DNA from: Pseudobdellovibrionaceae bacterium
GTDB lineage: Bacteria; Bdellovibrionota; Bdellovibrionia; Bdellovibrionales; Bdellovibrionaceae
Direction: 5' to 3'
DNA length: 64,000 nt
Assembly (NCBI GenBank): GCA_016719575.1
Contig: JADJYV010000006.1
Span: 310,001-374,000 of the forward strand
The notes under the pieces were generated by a model. That model searched no databases. It was given only the letters and a program-made list of their open reading frames with translations, and was not told where the DNA came from. Made by a program: the position numbers and the translations under genes. Within the stretch, counting starts at the first letter, position 1. Each line of letters opens with the position of its first letter. Shown one piece after another: positions 52,666 through 61,586 of the stretch.

Positions 52666-53934
52666 TTGAGTCAAAACCAAGTTCATATCAAAGCCAGTGA
52701 CCGGGCCATTGTCGTAGGAGTTGGCCTTAAAACAGAGCCTCTTTCGGAAATCAAAGAAAACCTATTAGAACTCGAAGAGCTCGTCGCCGCAGCCGGTGGC
52801 GAAATTGTGGGTTCATTAATTCAAACTCTCCCCGCATGGAATCCTGCAACTCTGATTGGCACCGGCAAGGTCGAAGAAATTCGCGAGATGGTCCAAGAGT
52901 CAAAGGCCAGCTTGGTTGTTATCGACCATCAACTCTCAGGAGTGCAAAGTCGAAACCTCGCTCAAACCATGGGCGCCCGGGTGATTGATCGCAATCAGTT
53001 GATCCTCGATATTTTTGCTCAGCGAGCTCAAACCTTTGAGGGAAAACTTCAAGTGGAACTCGCTCAGTTATTAGATCAAATGCCCCGCATGGTTGGTGCC
53101 TGGATGGAATCTCTCTCGAGACAAGGCGGAGGAATCGGCACTAGGGGACCGGGAGAGACCGCCCTCGAAAACGACCGCCGTCGCATCCGCGAACGTGTGG
53201 CCTTGATTCGAAAAAAGCTTGATGCCGTTAGTAAAAATCGCGCTCAACATCGAAGCTCACGGCGTCGCCATGAAATTCCGAGTTTTGCTCTTATCGGCTA
53301 TACCAACTCCGGAAAAAGCTCCTTGCTTAATCGCCTCACGGGCTCACAAATCATGACCAAGAATCAAGTCTTCGCCACCTTGGATCCGACAACTCGAAAG
53401 ATTTTCTTACCCGAAGGCCCCCCAGCTGTGGTCACCGACACCGTGGGTTTTATACGCAAACTTCCTACTCAATTGATTGAAGCTTTTAAAGCCACGCTCG
53501 AAGAAAGCGCAGAAGCCGATGTTCTGCTTCATGTTGTCGATCTCGCCTCGCCAAATATGCTAAGACAAATCGAGGTTGTCGAAGAGCTCATTAAAGAATT
53601 CAATTGGCAGGATAAAAAAATTATTCACGTCTTTAACAAGGTGGATGTAGCCCCGATTGAACGACAGTTTCAAATTCGACTTTATCCCCGTGTCTTTGTC
53701 AGCGCTCTCACTGGTCAGGGTATTGAGCAACTCAAAAAACTAATGGTCGAAAGCATTCAAGAAATGCACACCGAAGTCCAGCTCTACTTCCCACGATCTC
53801 AAGAATTCAAAATTTACGACCTGGACCGTGAAACTAAAATAGCTCGAAAAGAAACGGCCACCGAAGGAACCGTTTGTTATACCCAGCTGACCCCTGCTCT
53901 TATTGCTCGCTGGAAAGATTATATCGTTAAATAA
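52666..53934 (+). CDS. hflX: GTPase HflX
   Basis: 422 residues from a TTG codon ten bases after AAGGAG. N-terminal HflX domain (GGGIGTRGPGETALENDRRR linker) and G domain with GYTNSGKSSLL, DTVGFIRKLP and HVFNKVDV. Ribosome-associated GTPase that rescues or splits stalled ribosomes. Usual length and all G motifs intact. Confidence 0.94.
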   Translation: MSQNQVHIKASDRAIVVGVGLKTEPLSEIKENLLELEELVAAAGGEIVGSLIQTLPAWNPATLIGTGKVEEIREMVQESKASLVVIDHQLSGVQSRNLAQTMGARVIDRNQLILDIFAQRAQTFEGKLQVELAQLLDQMPRMVGAWMESLSRQGGGIGTRGPGETALENDRRRIRERVALIRKKLDAVSKNRAQHRSSRRRHEIPSFALIGYTNSGKSSLLNRLTGSQIMTKNQVFATLDPTTRKIFLPEGPPAVVTDTVGFIRKLPTQLIEAFKATLEESAEADVLLHVVDLASPNMLRQIEVVEELIKEFNWQDKKIIHVFNKVDVAPIERQFQIRLYPRVFVSALTGQGIEQLKKLMVESIQEMHTEVQLYFPRSQEFKIYDLDRETKIARKETATEGTVCYTQLTPALIARWKDYIVK

Positions 53935-53988
53935 ATCAATCCAGACTTTAGTCTGTTGTTTTCCCGATTTCGTCACCGATAAGGGGTT

Positions 53989-55239
53989 ATGTTGATTTTT
54001 GCGAATCTTCTTTTTATCACCTCCATGTTTGTTGGTCCAAATATCGCTTTAGCCGAAAGCGATGAGTTGCTTTGTGTCAATGGAGCTTCACCGTTAAATC
54101 GAGATTTGATAGAATCCTTTAACGAGAACCGAGACCCTCTTAAAGTGGCTTTTCTTGAATATCAGAAAACGACCTATCCCTATTCACAAGCAATACTCCC
54201 TCCCCCATCAAACTGCGAACCAAATGCTGTCTTTAAAAAGCAACTTGGGTTCTTTGGAGAACTTGCAGATAAATTCTCTGGTATTTTTGATACCAAGTTC
54301 GATCAAGTGAACCCCCAGGACCTCGCCCTTAAAGCCAGATTAGAAATCGAAAAGGCCAAGGAATTAAACCGACCAAAGCCATTTCAAATTAAGAAAGACT
54401 GCGTAAAGGCCTCTCTGCAGCGAAAAGCAGGACGTGAAGAATATGTTTGCAAGCCAGATGCTCAACGAGCCCTTCGCGTGGGTATAGCCGCCGGAAAATC
54501 TGCCCAGTGTTACAACGAAGAGTTGGTTGACTATATTCACTTCGCTCTCAATCAAGCCATCGATTGTCTTTCGCAGGACAATGCCATTGACAGCAGAAAT
54601 ATCCTAAAAAAAATGAATGCCGAAACAGGCTTCAACTTTTCAGTCTGTTGGCGGGGCGGATGTGGTATGTCACAAATCACCTCTCCTGCCATGAAAGAAC
54701 TCTCAACAGATATCGGCAACGGAAAATATATCCTTGAGGGAGTCACCAAAAGTATAAAAAAATCCTGTGAACCATTTAAACACATTGCGGAAAGGGATCT
54801 TGCAAAACCACCCAAAATCTACAAAACCTGCGACTGGGTGAGCCCTGGCGATGGACTGGCACGAAATCTAATCTATGGCATTGGTTATCATGTTCATATG
54901 CGAGACACCCAAATCACGCCGGCCCTCAACAAATTAGCCCCGCAGATGGTTCAAGATAAAGACGTCATTAACGCACTCACAAGTATGAGTTATGGCCGCG
55001 AAGGCATCAAAGGCGTTAAAGGCCTCTTGCGAAGAAATCGAATTTCAAAAACAACTCCGCCATCAAAACTTAGAGACATCATTGAAAGTGACAGCCGCTA
55101 CCTTTCTGAGACTCAAAAAAAACAAAAAGAACTTCTCTGCTTGCAAAAAGGTCATTCTTTTGGCCGAAACTCACAATGCAGCGTAACCACCTTTAGTGAC
55201 GAAGAAATGGCAGGAAATTCATGCGTCTCCGAACCGTGA
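53989..55239 (+). CDS. Secreted lysozyme/lytic-transglycosylase-like protein
   Basis: 416 residues with a signal peptide (cleavage after NIALA, about residue 22). In the middle the segment ILKKMNAETGFNFSV and GCGMSQITSPAMKEL, near 205-245, resembles the SLT/goose lysozyme pattern with catalytic Glu in ExxFNP and GxMQ. About ten Cys, several near the active segment (CWRGGCG), suggest a disulphide-stabilised exported enzyme. A related role to periplasmic or secreted muramidases of predatory bacteria is possible but unproven. It overlaps the next gene by 19 bases. Confidence 0.65.
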   Translation: MLIFANLLFITSMFVGPNIALAESDELLCVNGASPLNRDLIESFNENRDPLKVAFLEYQKTTYPYSQAILPPPSNCEPNAVFKKQLGFFGELADKFSGIFDTKFDQVNPQDLALKARLEIEKAKELNRPKPFQIKKDCVKASLQRKAGREEYVCKPDAQRALRVGIAAGKSAQCYNEELVDYIHFALNQAIDCLSQDNAIDSRNILKKMNAETGFNFSVCWRGGCGMSQITSPAMKELSTDIGNGKYILEGVTKSIKKSCEPFKHIAERDLAKPPKIYKTCDWVSPGDGLARNLIYGIGYHVHMRDTQITPALNKLAPQMVQDKDVINALTSMSYGREGIKGVKGLLRRNRISKTTPPSKLRDIIESDSRYLSETQKKQKELLCLQKGHSFGRNSQCSVTTFSDEEMAGNSCVSEP

Positions 55240-55637
55240 TTTTAACAATATTCTTACTCCCCATTGTCTCGTGGTCGCAAATAAAAACAGCGCCTGAGTT
55301 TTTCATTATTTCAAAAAAAATGAGAGAAGAACTCCGCACTGAGAAAACAAAAGAAAAAAAGATCCTTAAACTCAAGGACCTTGAAAAACAACTCTTGGCA
55401 ACCCAAAAACAATTCGAAATTAAGAATCCAATAAAGGGCGACGAGATCGAAAAGAAAGTGAACTTCTTTTATTTCACTTTTGAACCTCTTTTCGAGGCGA
55501 AAAACTTCGACAGTTTAGGATGCAAAAAGACGGAACACCAATTGATTCTCGAAGACAAGATGGGAAAAGAAGAGACCGAAGCTCTCACTCCGGATGCTAA
55601 AGAAGCCATTGAATGGCTTCATCTCATTTGTAAATAA
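55221..55637 (+). CDS. Small exported partner of the transglycosylase-like protein
   Basis: 138 residues with a signal peptide (MRLRTVILTIFLLPIVSWS). The mature part is charged and helical (KKMREELRTEKTKEKKILKLKDLEKQL) with one pair of Cys (LGCKKTE, LICK). The start lies inside the end of the upstream gene, so both are probably translated together. No family recognised; it could bind or hold the enzyme inactive. Confidence 0.65.
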   Translation: MRLRTVILTIFLLPIVSWSQIKTAPEFFIISKKMREELRTEKTKEKKILKLKDLEKQLLATQKQFEIKNPIKGDEIEKKVNFFYFTFEPLFEAKNFDSLGCKKTEHQLILEDKMGKEETEALTPDAKEAIEWLHLICK

Positions 55638-55638
55638 T

Positions 55639-56109
55639 CTAGAACTTGCGATTCTTTAGGCGTTGTTCGCGCCGATCTTTTGCCTCTTGAAAACGACGTT
55701 TTTCAACATCCGTTTCTAATTGTAAAGCCGGAACCAGCGTTGGCTTTCCATTTGAACCTAGCGCAACAAAGGTGGTATACGCAGAAGCCGTATGAAAGAC
55801 CTCTCCGGTTCTGGGGTTTTCAGCATCCACCCTAACCCCAACTTCCATTGATGTACGAGAAGTAAAATTAACCGAGGCCTTCAAGTTGACGACCCAACCT
55901 TTGTAAACGGGAGCTATAAAATTGAGAGTATCGATACTGGCCGTAACAACATCTTTTCCTGAGTGCCTTTGAGCTGCGATGGCAGCGGCCACATCAATCC
56001 AAGACATAATAGTTCCACCAAAAATAGACCCAAGGGCATTCGTGTGGGTCGGTAAAACTAATTGGGTCATTACCACCTGGGACGCTGAAACTAATTTCGC
56101 ATTCCCCAT
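55639..56109 (-). CDS. Acyl-CoA thioesterase, YciA-like hotdog
   Basis: 156 residues. Hotdog fold signature HTNALGSIFGGTIMSWIDVAA, then VYKGWVVNLKASV. The key His/Asn/Glu-type positions of YciA enzymes are kept (Asn-Ala-Leu-Gly, Asp in SWIDVAA). Its stop is one base from the convergent gene. It ends in a basic C-terminal tail (RRFQEAKDRREQRLKNRKF). Confidence 0.9.
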   Translation of the reverse strand: MGNAKLVSASQVVMTQLVLPTHTNALGSIFGGTIMSWIDVAAAIAAQRHSGKDVVTASIDTLNFIAPVYKGWVVNLKASVNFTSRTSMEVGVRVDAENPRTGEVFHTASAYTTFVALGSNGKPTLVPALQLETDVEKRRFQEAKDRREQRLKNRKF

Positions 56110-56149
56110 GATAATGACCCTCTCTTAAACATCACTAAAATATCAGAAA

Positions 56150-56542
56150 CTACATTCCTGCGCCGATATCGCCATTACCATTGCGGCCGATAGCAGAACC
56201 AGGAAGAGTTGCAGTCGTTCCAGCGACTGTTGAACTTCCAGCTGGAATTGTCTGAGTCGCCTGATTGTTGTACGCGGCTGCGGCCACGCCCTGATTGATA
56301 TTTGTCTCGGTACGAACTTCGTTTTCGACGAAGCCGAGGTGAGGTAAACACCATACAATCAACTGCGCACGTGATTTAACATTCATTTTTTTGTATATAT
56401 TTGTGAGGTGGAATTTCACTGTTTTTTCAGTGACGAAAAGCTGGTTCGCAACTTCCTTGTTGGACAAGCCTTTACTTACTAATTCAGCAACCTCTGCCTC
56501 TCTATTCGAAAGACCCTTTTGAATCAGGACATCTCTGAGCAT
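56150..56542 (-). CDS. LuxR-type DNA-binding protein without receiver
   Basis: 130 residues. Residues 8-65 are a LuxR/GerE helix-turn-helix (NREAEVAELVSKGLSNKEVANQ then VKFHLTNIYKKMNVKSRAQ). There is no N-terminal receiver. Residues ~75-130 are a Gly/Ala/Thr/Asn-rich, probably disordered tail (about NQATQTIPAGSSTV). It may respond through protein partners or protein level. Divergent from a cheY-like gene. Confidence 0.85.
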   Translation of the reverse strand: MLRDVLIQKGLSNREAEVAELVSKGLSNKEVANQLFVTEKTVKFHLTNIYKKMNVKSRAQLIVWCLPHLGFVENEVRTETNINQGVAAAAYNNQATQTIPAGSSTVAGTTATLPGSAIGRNGNGDIGAGM

Positions 56543-56705
56543 CCTTGCTCCCTCCCGCTAATTGTTATTTTTACTAAGCCGTTAAGCGTTATTTAATCGA
56601 TCCAGACCCAGATTGAGATAAACCTCTATGTTCGTCCCTAAATGAATCACACCACCTAGATTCAAGTCTGACAAGAAATTAAATTTTTAGCAAGGCACTT
56701 GGACT

Positions 56706-56723
56706 CTAGTTTTAAAAAACTAG
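56706..56723. promoter_or_regulatory. Palindrome in the leader of the CheY-like gene
   Basis: CTAGTTTT and AAAACTAG face each other over two bases, 69 bases upstream of the cheY-like ATG. AT-rich inverted repeats of this size are common protein-binding sites. A LuxR-type regulator gene lies just upstream, so it is a possible operator. Confidence 0.35.
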
Positions 56724-56791
56724 ACCGAAAAGGTATTAACTTTTCCAAAGTTTTCATAAAGCTTGGGAAACTTAACCGGCGGGAGGATATT

Positions 56792-57214
56792 ATGTTTCCT
56801 AACGACACCAAGTTTTTGATCGTCGATGATTTTGCGACTATGCGAAAAGTAATAAAGAAAATCCTCACTGAACTCGGCTACAACAAAATCGACGAAGCTG
56901 ATGATGGAAAAAGCGCTTTTCCGATGCTAAAAGAGGCCTCCGCCTCCGACCACCCCTATGGATTGGTTATTTCAGACTGGAGTATGCCAGGACTGACTGG
57001 CATTGAGCTGCTCAAGGCTTGCAAGGCCGACAAACAACTTATAGAACTCCCATTTATACTTATCACTGCCGAAAACGAGCAAAAGCATATTGGGGAAGCC
57101 GCAAAAGCAGGGGTTTCTGATTTTGTCGTAAAGCCATTCAACACAGCAACCTTAAAGTCAAAAATGGAAAAAGTCTACCTGCGCCACTCAGCTGTCACCG
57201 CAAAGGCCTCTTAA
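56792..57214 (+). CDS. CheY-like single-domain response regulator
   Basis: 140 residues from the ATG at 56792 with GGAGG six bases before it. Conserved acidic pair VDDF, phospho-acceptor Asp in ISDWSMPG, Thr in LITAENE and Lys in VVKPFNT are all present. No effector domain. It would act through partner binding, for example to a flagellar switch or an adaptor. An adaptor-like protein with a CheY-binding tail is at 59468. Confidence 0.93.
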   Translation: MFPNDTKFLIVDDFATMRKVIKKILTELGYNKIDEADDGKSAFPMLKEASASDHPYGLVISDWSMPGLTGIELLKACKADKQLIELPFILITAENEQKHIGEAAKAGVSDFVVKPFNTATLKSKMEKVYLRHSAVTAKAS

Positions 57215-57226
57215 CTTTTCACTATA

Positions 57227-58420
57227 TTATATAACCTGGCTGAGCAGTTCTTCACGGGTTAAATAGCGCTTTTCGAGTTGCCATATATAAAGTTTGTGAA
57301 GCCAAATTCCAAGATCCCGTCCTACAAACCTTTCCTTAAGATCCTCACCCGTCACAAGGGGTTCAGGCATTTTCTCTCCCCAAGCACTCCACTGCTGAAG
57401 CAACTTATCGATCTGAGCTCCCCCCAGCGAAAGTAGCCGACAAAGTTTTAGAAACATTCGGGTGCTCTCTTCGCCCAACAAAGAAAGCTGCTCCCCCTGT
57501 GCCGCCAAAAAAAAGTGCTGGCGGTTTTCAAGCTGCTCCAGAGCCCTCTTTAAGTTCCTACCCATCAGACGTGGAAAGCGATAATTATCAAGAATCCACT
57601 CCCACCCTAAATCTTTATTGAGAGCCCAGGGCGCCAAAAAACAATACCACAAAAATCCCTCTTCTTTTTCGGCACTTAAGAATAAGTCTTCATATTGTTT
57701 TTTATATTTCGCAAAGATTGCTTGATAGTTTTGAAACAGAACTTTTCCAACTCCTGTCCTATACAAAAGCTCAAGGCCGCAAAAAGGATTTTGAGTTTTT
57801 AATACCTTAAGCATTTCTTCATGAATTCGCTCTAAGCTAACGGATTTAAGTGAAGAAGCTAGAGATGTTGCTGCCGCCAAAGTCGGTGGATCGATCTCAA
57901 AACCTAACTGTGCTGAAAATCGCAGGGCCCGTAATATTCGCAAATGATCCTCACGAAAACGCTCTTCGGGATTACCAACAGCTTTAATTTTTTTATCCTC
58001 TAAGTCCTGAAGACCACCAACAAAATCCAGAACTCGCCCTTCGTTGAGGTCATAAAAAAGTGCGTTCACCGTAAAATCTCGGCGGTGAGCATCTTGTTCC
58101 GGAGTGGTGAAAACAATGTTTTCGGGGTGGCGGCCATCTTTATATGAGCCATCCGAGCGAAAGGTCGCGACTTCGAAAGTAACCTCCCCTTCAACAACCA
58201 ACATCACCCCGAAGGCCTTTCCGACCGCCACTGTTTTTGCAAAAAGCGCCTCAACAGCCTCTGGAGTTGCGTCAGTGGCGAGGTCCAAATCATGAGCCTC
58301 ACGCCCTAAGAGAGCATCACGAACACACCCTCCGGCCAAATAGACTTTGTAGCCATTTTGACTTAAAGTATGGTAAATTCGTTGTAGTTCTGGCCAGTGT
58401 GGATGGTGTTCAAAGTTCAT
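57227..58420 (-). CDS. tRNA nucleotidyltransferase / poly(A) polymerase family protein
   Basis: 397 residues. Class II nucleotidyltransferase with GGCVRD (residues 30-35) and the metal Asp pair DLD (44-46). Followed by the RRDFTVNALFYD and RILRALRFS blocks. Family members add CCA to tRNA or poly(A) to RNA; the two cannot be separated here. No HD domain at the C-terminus. Confidence 0.88.
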   Translation of the reverse strand: MNFEHHPHWPELQRIYHTLSQNGYKVYLAGGCVRDALLGREAHDLDLATDATPEAVEALFAKTVAVGKAFGVMLVVEGEVTFEVATFRSDGSYKDGRHPENIVFTTPEQDAHRRDFTVNALFYDLNEGRVLDFVGGLQDLEDKKIKAVGNPEERFREDHLRILRALRFSAQLGFEIDPPTLAAATSLASSLKSVSLERIHEEMLKVLKTQNPFCGLELLYRTGVGKVLFQNYQAIFAKYKKQYEDLFLSAEKEEGFLWYCFLAPWALNKDLGWEWILDNYRFPRLMGRNLKRALEQLENRQHFFLAAQGEQLSLLGEESTRMFLKLCRLLSLGGAQIDKLLQQWSAWGEKMPEPLVTGEDLKERFVGRDLGIWLHKLYIWQLEKRYLTREELLSQVI

Positions 58421-58449
58421 CTTCTTCAGGATAGAAACGGAAAAGTTGT

Positions 58450-59466
58450 TTGTCTATGAATCTTAAAGGACTCACCTCAGAAGGGTTCGAAAAGTTATTG
58501 AGTGAACACTCCATGAAGTTGGGGTTTTCTCACTTTGGGGCAACAACTTTGAGGCGCCCCTTCAGCTTTGACATCTACCGAAGTTGGCTCAATGAAGGCC
58601 TGCACGGAGATATGGAGTACCTTGAAGCCCACGCCCCCTTTAAAGAAAATCCTCAAAGCAAATGGCCCCTAGCAAAAAGCGCTCTCGTCTTTGCTGCCCC
58701 CTACTTCCCCCACCCAGAAAGACTCGAAGAATTCCCCCTCAAAAACTTAAGAGTCAGCCTGTACGCCCAAGGTTACGATTATCACTTTTGGTTTAAGCAA
58801 CAGCTCGAGAATCTCTGTCAACACTTTCGCAGCCTTTTTCCTGAGGATGAGTTTGTCGCAATGACTGACAGTTCGCCCGTTCTAGAAAGAGACCTTGCCC
58901 ATCAAGCAGGACTTGGTTGGATCGGTAAAAACACTTGCCTCATACATCCAAAAAATGGCAGCTTGTTTTTTATTGGCGAGATTTATTCAAGTCTTACTTT
59001 AGATTTTGAAGCGGAGCTCGTACATGACTTTTGTGGAACTTGCACTCGCTGCATCGACATTTGCCCCACTCAGGCCCTCATTTCGCCTCGTAAGCTTGAC
59101 GCACGAAAATGCATCTCGGAAAAAATAGGCGATTGGTTTTTTGGCTGCGATCTCTGTCAAACGATCTGTCCATGGAATGAAAAGGCTTTCAAAGGAAAGT
59201 TGATCAAAAATGAAGCCCCTTGCGAAAATAAGAAGCTCCTCGAAGAAGAACTGCGCTGGATTCTCGTGACCTCGGGCAAACAACTTGAAAAGGCCCTCAA
59301 AGGAACCCCCCTATCGCGCGCTGGCAATTTTGGCCTTAAAAGAAATGCTTTAATTGTCGCTCACAACCAATCGATCAGGGGCCTAAAATCAGAGATTGAG
59401 GATTTATTTGAGCATCCAAAACTTGGGGAGCTCGCAAAATGGGCTCACCTCGGACTTCAGGAATAA
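58450..59466 (+). CDS. queG: Epoxyqueuosine reductase QueG
   Basis: 338 residues from TTG at 58450 or ATG at 58456. The region TDSSPVLERDLAHQAGLGWIGKNT holds the catalytic Asp. Two 4Fe-4S clusters: CGTCTRCIDICP and CDLCQTICPWN. Between them the usual ISYLTIE... segment is much shorter (CISEKIGDWFFGCD), about fourteen residues less than in the family by eye. Final step of queuosine synthesis in tRNA. A PTPS/QueD pair lies elsewhere in the window. Confidence 0.9.
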   Translation: MSMNLKGLTSEGFEKLLSEHSMKLGFSHFGATTLRRPFSFDIYRSWLNEGLHGDMEYLEAHAPFKENPQSKWPLAKSALVFAAPYFPHPERLEEFPLKNLRVSLYAQGYDYHFWFKQQLENLCQHFRSLFPEDEFVAMTDSSPVLERDLAHQAGLGWIGKNTCLIHPKNGSLFFIGEIYSSLTLDFEAELVHDFCGTCTRCIDICPTQALISPRKLDARKCISEKIGDWFFGCDLCQTICPWNEKAFKGKLIKNEAPCENKKLLEEELRWILVTSGKQLEKALKGTPLSRAGNFGLKRNALIVAHNQSIRGLKSEIEDLFEHPKLGELAKWAHLGLQE

Positions 59467-59467
59467 G

Positions 59468-59974
59468 TTAAAACATTCCCAGTTTTTTTAAGAGATTATC
59501 AATTTCATTCTGATCTAACTTTTGAACTTTTTTCGAGTCTGCGGCGAATTTGTTTAAAACCCACCTCAATCGCTCTGAAAAAGTTTTGGGCAAAAGATTT
59601 CTAAGTTCATCTGCCAACCTCACTTTTTCGAGAGCTCCAACGCCTTCCGAAAGCGCTTCCGTTGCATCTAGCAGCAATGCCACGCAAACATCATAAAGCT
59701 GGGGGTTGCCGTTGATCTGAGAGGCTCGCTCTCCAACGACTCGGCACAGAGCTGCGTAATCTGCTACCATGTGGATAACATGTTCAGGCGGCATCATAAG
59801 AGCCAGCCCTTTAGCTCCGCCGGCAATTCGGTCCACTTTTTGTGCGTACTCCCCGAGACGCAGAACCTGGGAAAAGTCCCCTTCGATCTTTTCAAGAAGG
59901 TCAACTAAGTCCCGCAGGAGCACTTTAGATTCAACCATAAAATCTTTTACTATATCCTGATCAATATTTGACAT
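59468..59974 (-). CDS. HPt-like helical protein with CheZ/FliM-type C-terminal peptide
   Basis: 168 residues, all helical. Segment DRIAGGAKGLALMM (48-61) looks like the phosphotransfer helix of CheA and HPt proteins (RAAHxIKG) but the phospho-accepting His is replaced by Gly. The last sixteen residues (LDQNEIDNLLKKLGMF) resemble the CheY-binding ends of CheZ (about DQVDDLLDSLGF) and FliM (about SQDEIDALL). I infer an adaptor that binds a CheY-like protein, such as that at 56792. Divergent from an HD-GYP gene with 35 bases between starts. Confidence 0.65.
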   Translation of the reverse strand: MSNIDQDIVKDFMVESKVLLRDLVDLLEKIEGDFSQVLRLGEYAQKVDRIAGGAKGLALMMPPEHVIHMVADYAALCRVVGERASQINGNPQLYDVCVALLLDATEALSEGVGALEKVRLADELRNLLPKTFSERLRWVLNKFAADSKKVQKLDQNEIDNLLKKLGMF

Positions 59975-60009
59975 AACATCAGATTAACAAACTTAGGAGA
60001 CTCTTAGCA

Positions 60010-60939
60010 ATGAGTTATGTTTCGATACGAGTGAGCACTTTACGAGGGGAGCAAAAAATTGATTTTAATGCTTATCTCAAAATTAATGGAAAAATGCTCC
60101 TCTATCTTCGTCGTGGAGACTCGTTCGAAGGAGAGCGACTCAATCGTCTGAAGGACAAAAAACTTAAAAAAATGTTTATCCTCGATGATGAAGAGAATAA
60201 GTACCGAGAATACCTGCAAAAAAATATCGAAATGGCCTACGACGAAAAATCTGGTAAGGATATCGTGGCCAGGGCTGAAATCGTTCAGGGACAACAGCAA
60301 AGCAACGCCGAAGAGGTTTTTGAAGATCCTAATAACATTGAAGCCTACAGCCATGCTAAAGAGGCCGCCAGCAAGTATGTTCAATTTCTGATGGGCAATA
60401 GCAAGGCTGTCGGGGCGATTATGAATATCCTCAATGAGGACTTCAGCGTTGCTCACCACGGGGTCAACGTCTCAGGTCTTTCTATTGCATTGGCGCAAAA
60501 GCTAAATATGATCGACCCCAAACAAAACCAACTCTTAGCCCTGGGGGCACTGTTGCACGATATCGGTCTCAATGAGTCCGGAATTGCCCTGAATCGACCC
60601 CGCAGTGATTTCTCAAGAGAGGAACTTCTTATCTACAAACAACATCCAACTCTTGGTACACAAAAAGTTCGAGAAATGAAACACTTCGATAACACTGTTA
60701 TCAAAATTATTGCCCAACACGAAGAACACATCGACGGCAGCGGATTCCCAACAGGCGCTCGCGAAAGCGAGCTTGATCCTCTTTCGATCCTTGTTTCAAG
60801 CGCCAACGCCCTCGATCGCCTTCTGACCTTCGAAAAAATCCCCCGCCACGACGCCGTAAAAAAACTCATGATCGAGCAGGTGGGCTGCCACCCCTTGAAT
60901 CAAATTCAATTACTGGGCGAAATCGTGAAGGGATTTTAA
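60010..60939 (+). CDS. HD-GYP-type phosphodiesterase-like protein
   Basis: 309 residues. The N-terminal ~110 residues begin with YVSIRVSTLRGEQ and form a small uncharacterised module. The HD-GYP-like domain has HDIG at 183-186, a preceding His pair around 149-150, HEEHIDGSGFP in place of GxGYP, and Asp in SSANALDRL. The Tyr of the GYP motif is Phe, so activity on cyclic-di-GMP may be altered. Divergent from the HPt-like gene, so possibly co-regulated. Confidence 0.85.
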   Translation: MSYVSIRVSTLRGEQKIDFNAYLKINGKMLLYLRRGDSFEGERLNRLKDKKLKKMFILDDEENKYREYLQKNIEMAYDEKSGKDIVARAEIVQGQQQSNAEEVFEDPNNIEAYSHAKEAASKYVQFLMGNSKAVGAIMNILNEDFSVAHHGVNVSGLSIALAQKLNMIDPKQNQLLALGALLHDIGLNESGIALNRPRSDFSREELLIYKQHPTLGTQKVREMKHFDNTVIKIIAQHEEHIDGSGFPTGARESELDPLSILVSSANALDRLLTFEKIPRHDAVKKLMIEQVGCHPLNQIQLLGEIVKGF

Positions 60940-60973
60940 CGAGATGAAGCCCTCTAGCTTAATATCTCTTACT

Positions 60974-61534
60974 CTAGAACACATACCCGACAGAAAGCAT
61001 GGGTAGAACATCCGCAACATTGTAGGATTCTAAATTAGCCACAGTGTCGTTTTTCTTGTAAGTGATATTTCGATAGCTCAACTCACCGCCCAGAAGCCAA
61101 CCGCTGCCAATATCGAACTTGTAACCAAGGTCCGCTTGAATTCCAGAGCCCTCTTTGTATTCACCGTAAGTTGCCGATACTAAGTAATGACCCATAATAA
61201 AAAATCCTGCAGCACCAAAGTAACCAATCGAAGCTCCCATGGCAGAGCCATTCTCGCCGTTCGCATTGAGGACGCTCGTCGTCCGCGAAGAATACAAACC
61301 GCCCCAATAAAACCCCGAACCACTTAAAGAGCCTAGCTTAATGTCATAAAGAACTGTCTTGTTCTCACTCTTTGTTTCAGATCCAGTTGTTTTCAAATTT
61401 GTGGCCGAAGATCCATAGTAAAGATTCACATCAAAAAGAACTCCCGAAGAAGTCCCACCACCACGAGCCTCTGCTACTCGAGCTGAAGTTACTAGTAGCA
61501 TCGCAACAAAAACCGATAACCACATCTTTTTCAT
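60974..61534 (-). CDS. Small outer-membrane barrel-like protein
   Basis: About 186 residues from the ATG at 61534 (GGAG six bases upstream); a GTG six bases earlier is less likely. Signal peptide KMWLSVFVAMLLVTSARVAEA. Strands such as TVLYDIKLGSLSGSGFYWGGLYSS and FFIMGHYLVSATYGEYKEG, ending in DVLPMLSVGYVF, fit an eight-stranded barrel. Function unknown. Confidence 0.75.
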   Translation of the reverse strand: MKKMWLSVFVAMLLVTSARVAEARGGGTSSGVLFDVNLYYGSSATNLKTTGSETKSENKTVLYDIKLGSLSGSGFYWGGLYSSRTTSVLNANGENGSAMGASIGYFGAAGFFIMGHYLVSATYGEYKEGSGIQADLGYKFDIGSGWLLGGELSYRNITYKKNDTVANLESYNVADVLPMLSVGYVF

Positions 61535-61586
61535 AAACACTCCATTGCTATTTTTGTTCTAATATTTTGCTAGATCTATTCCTTTA

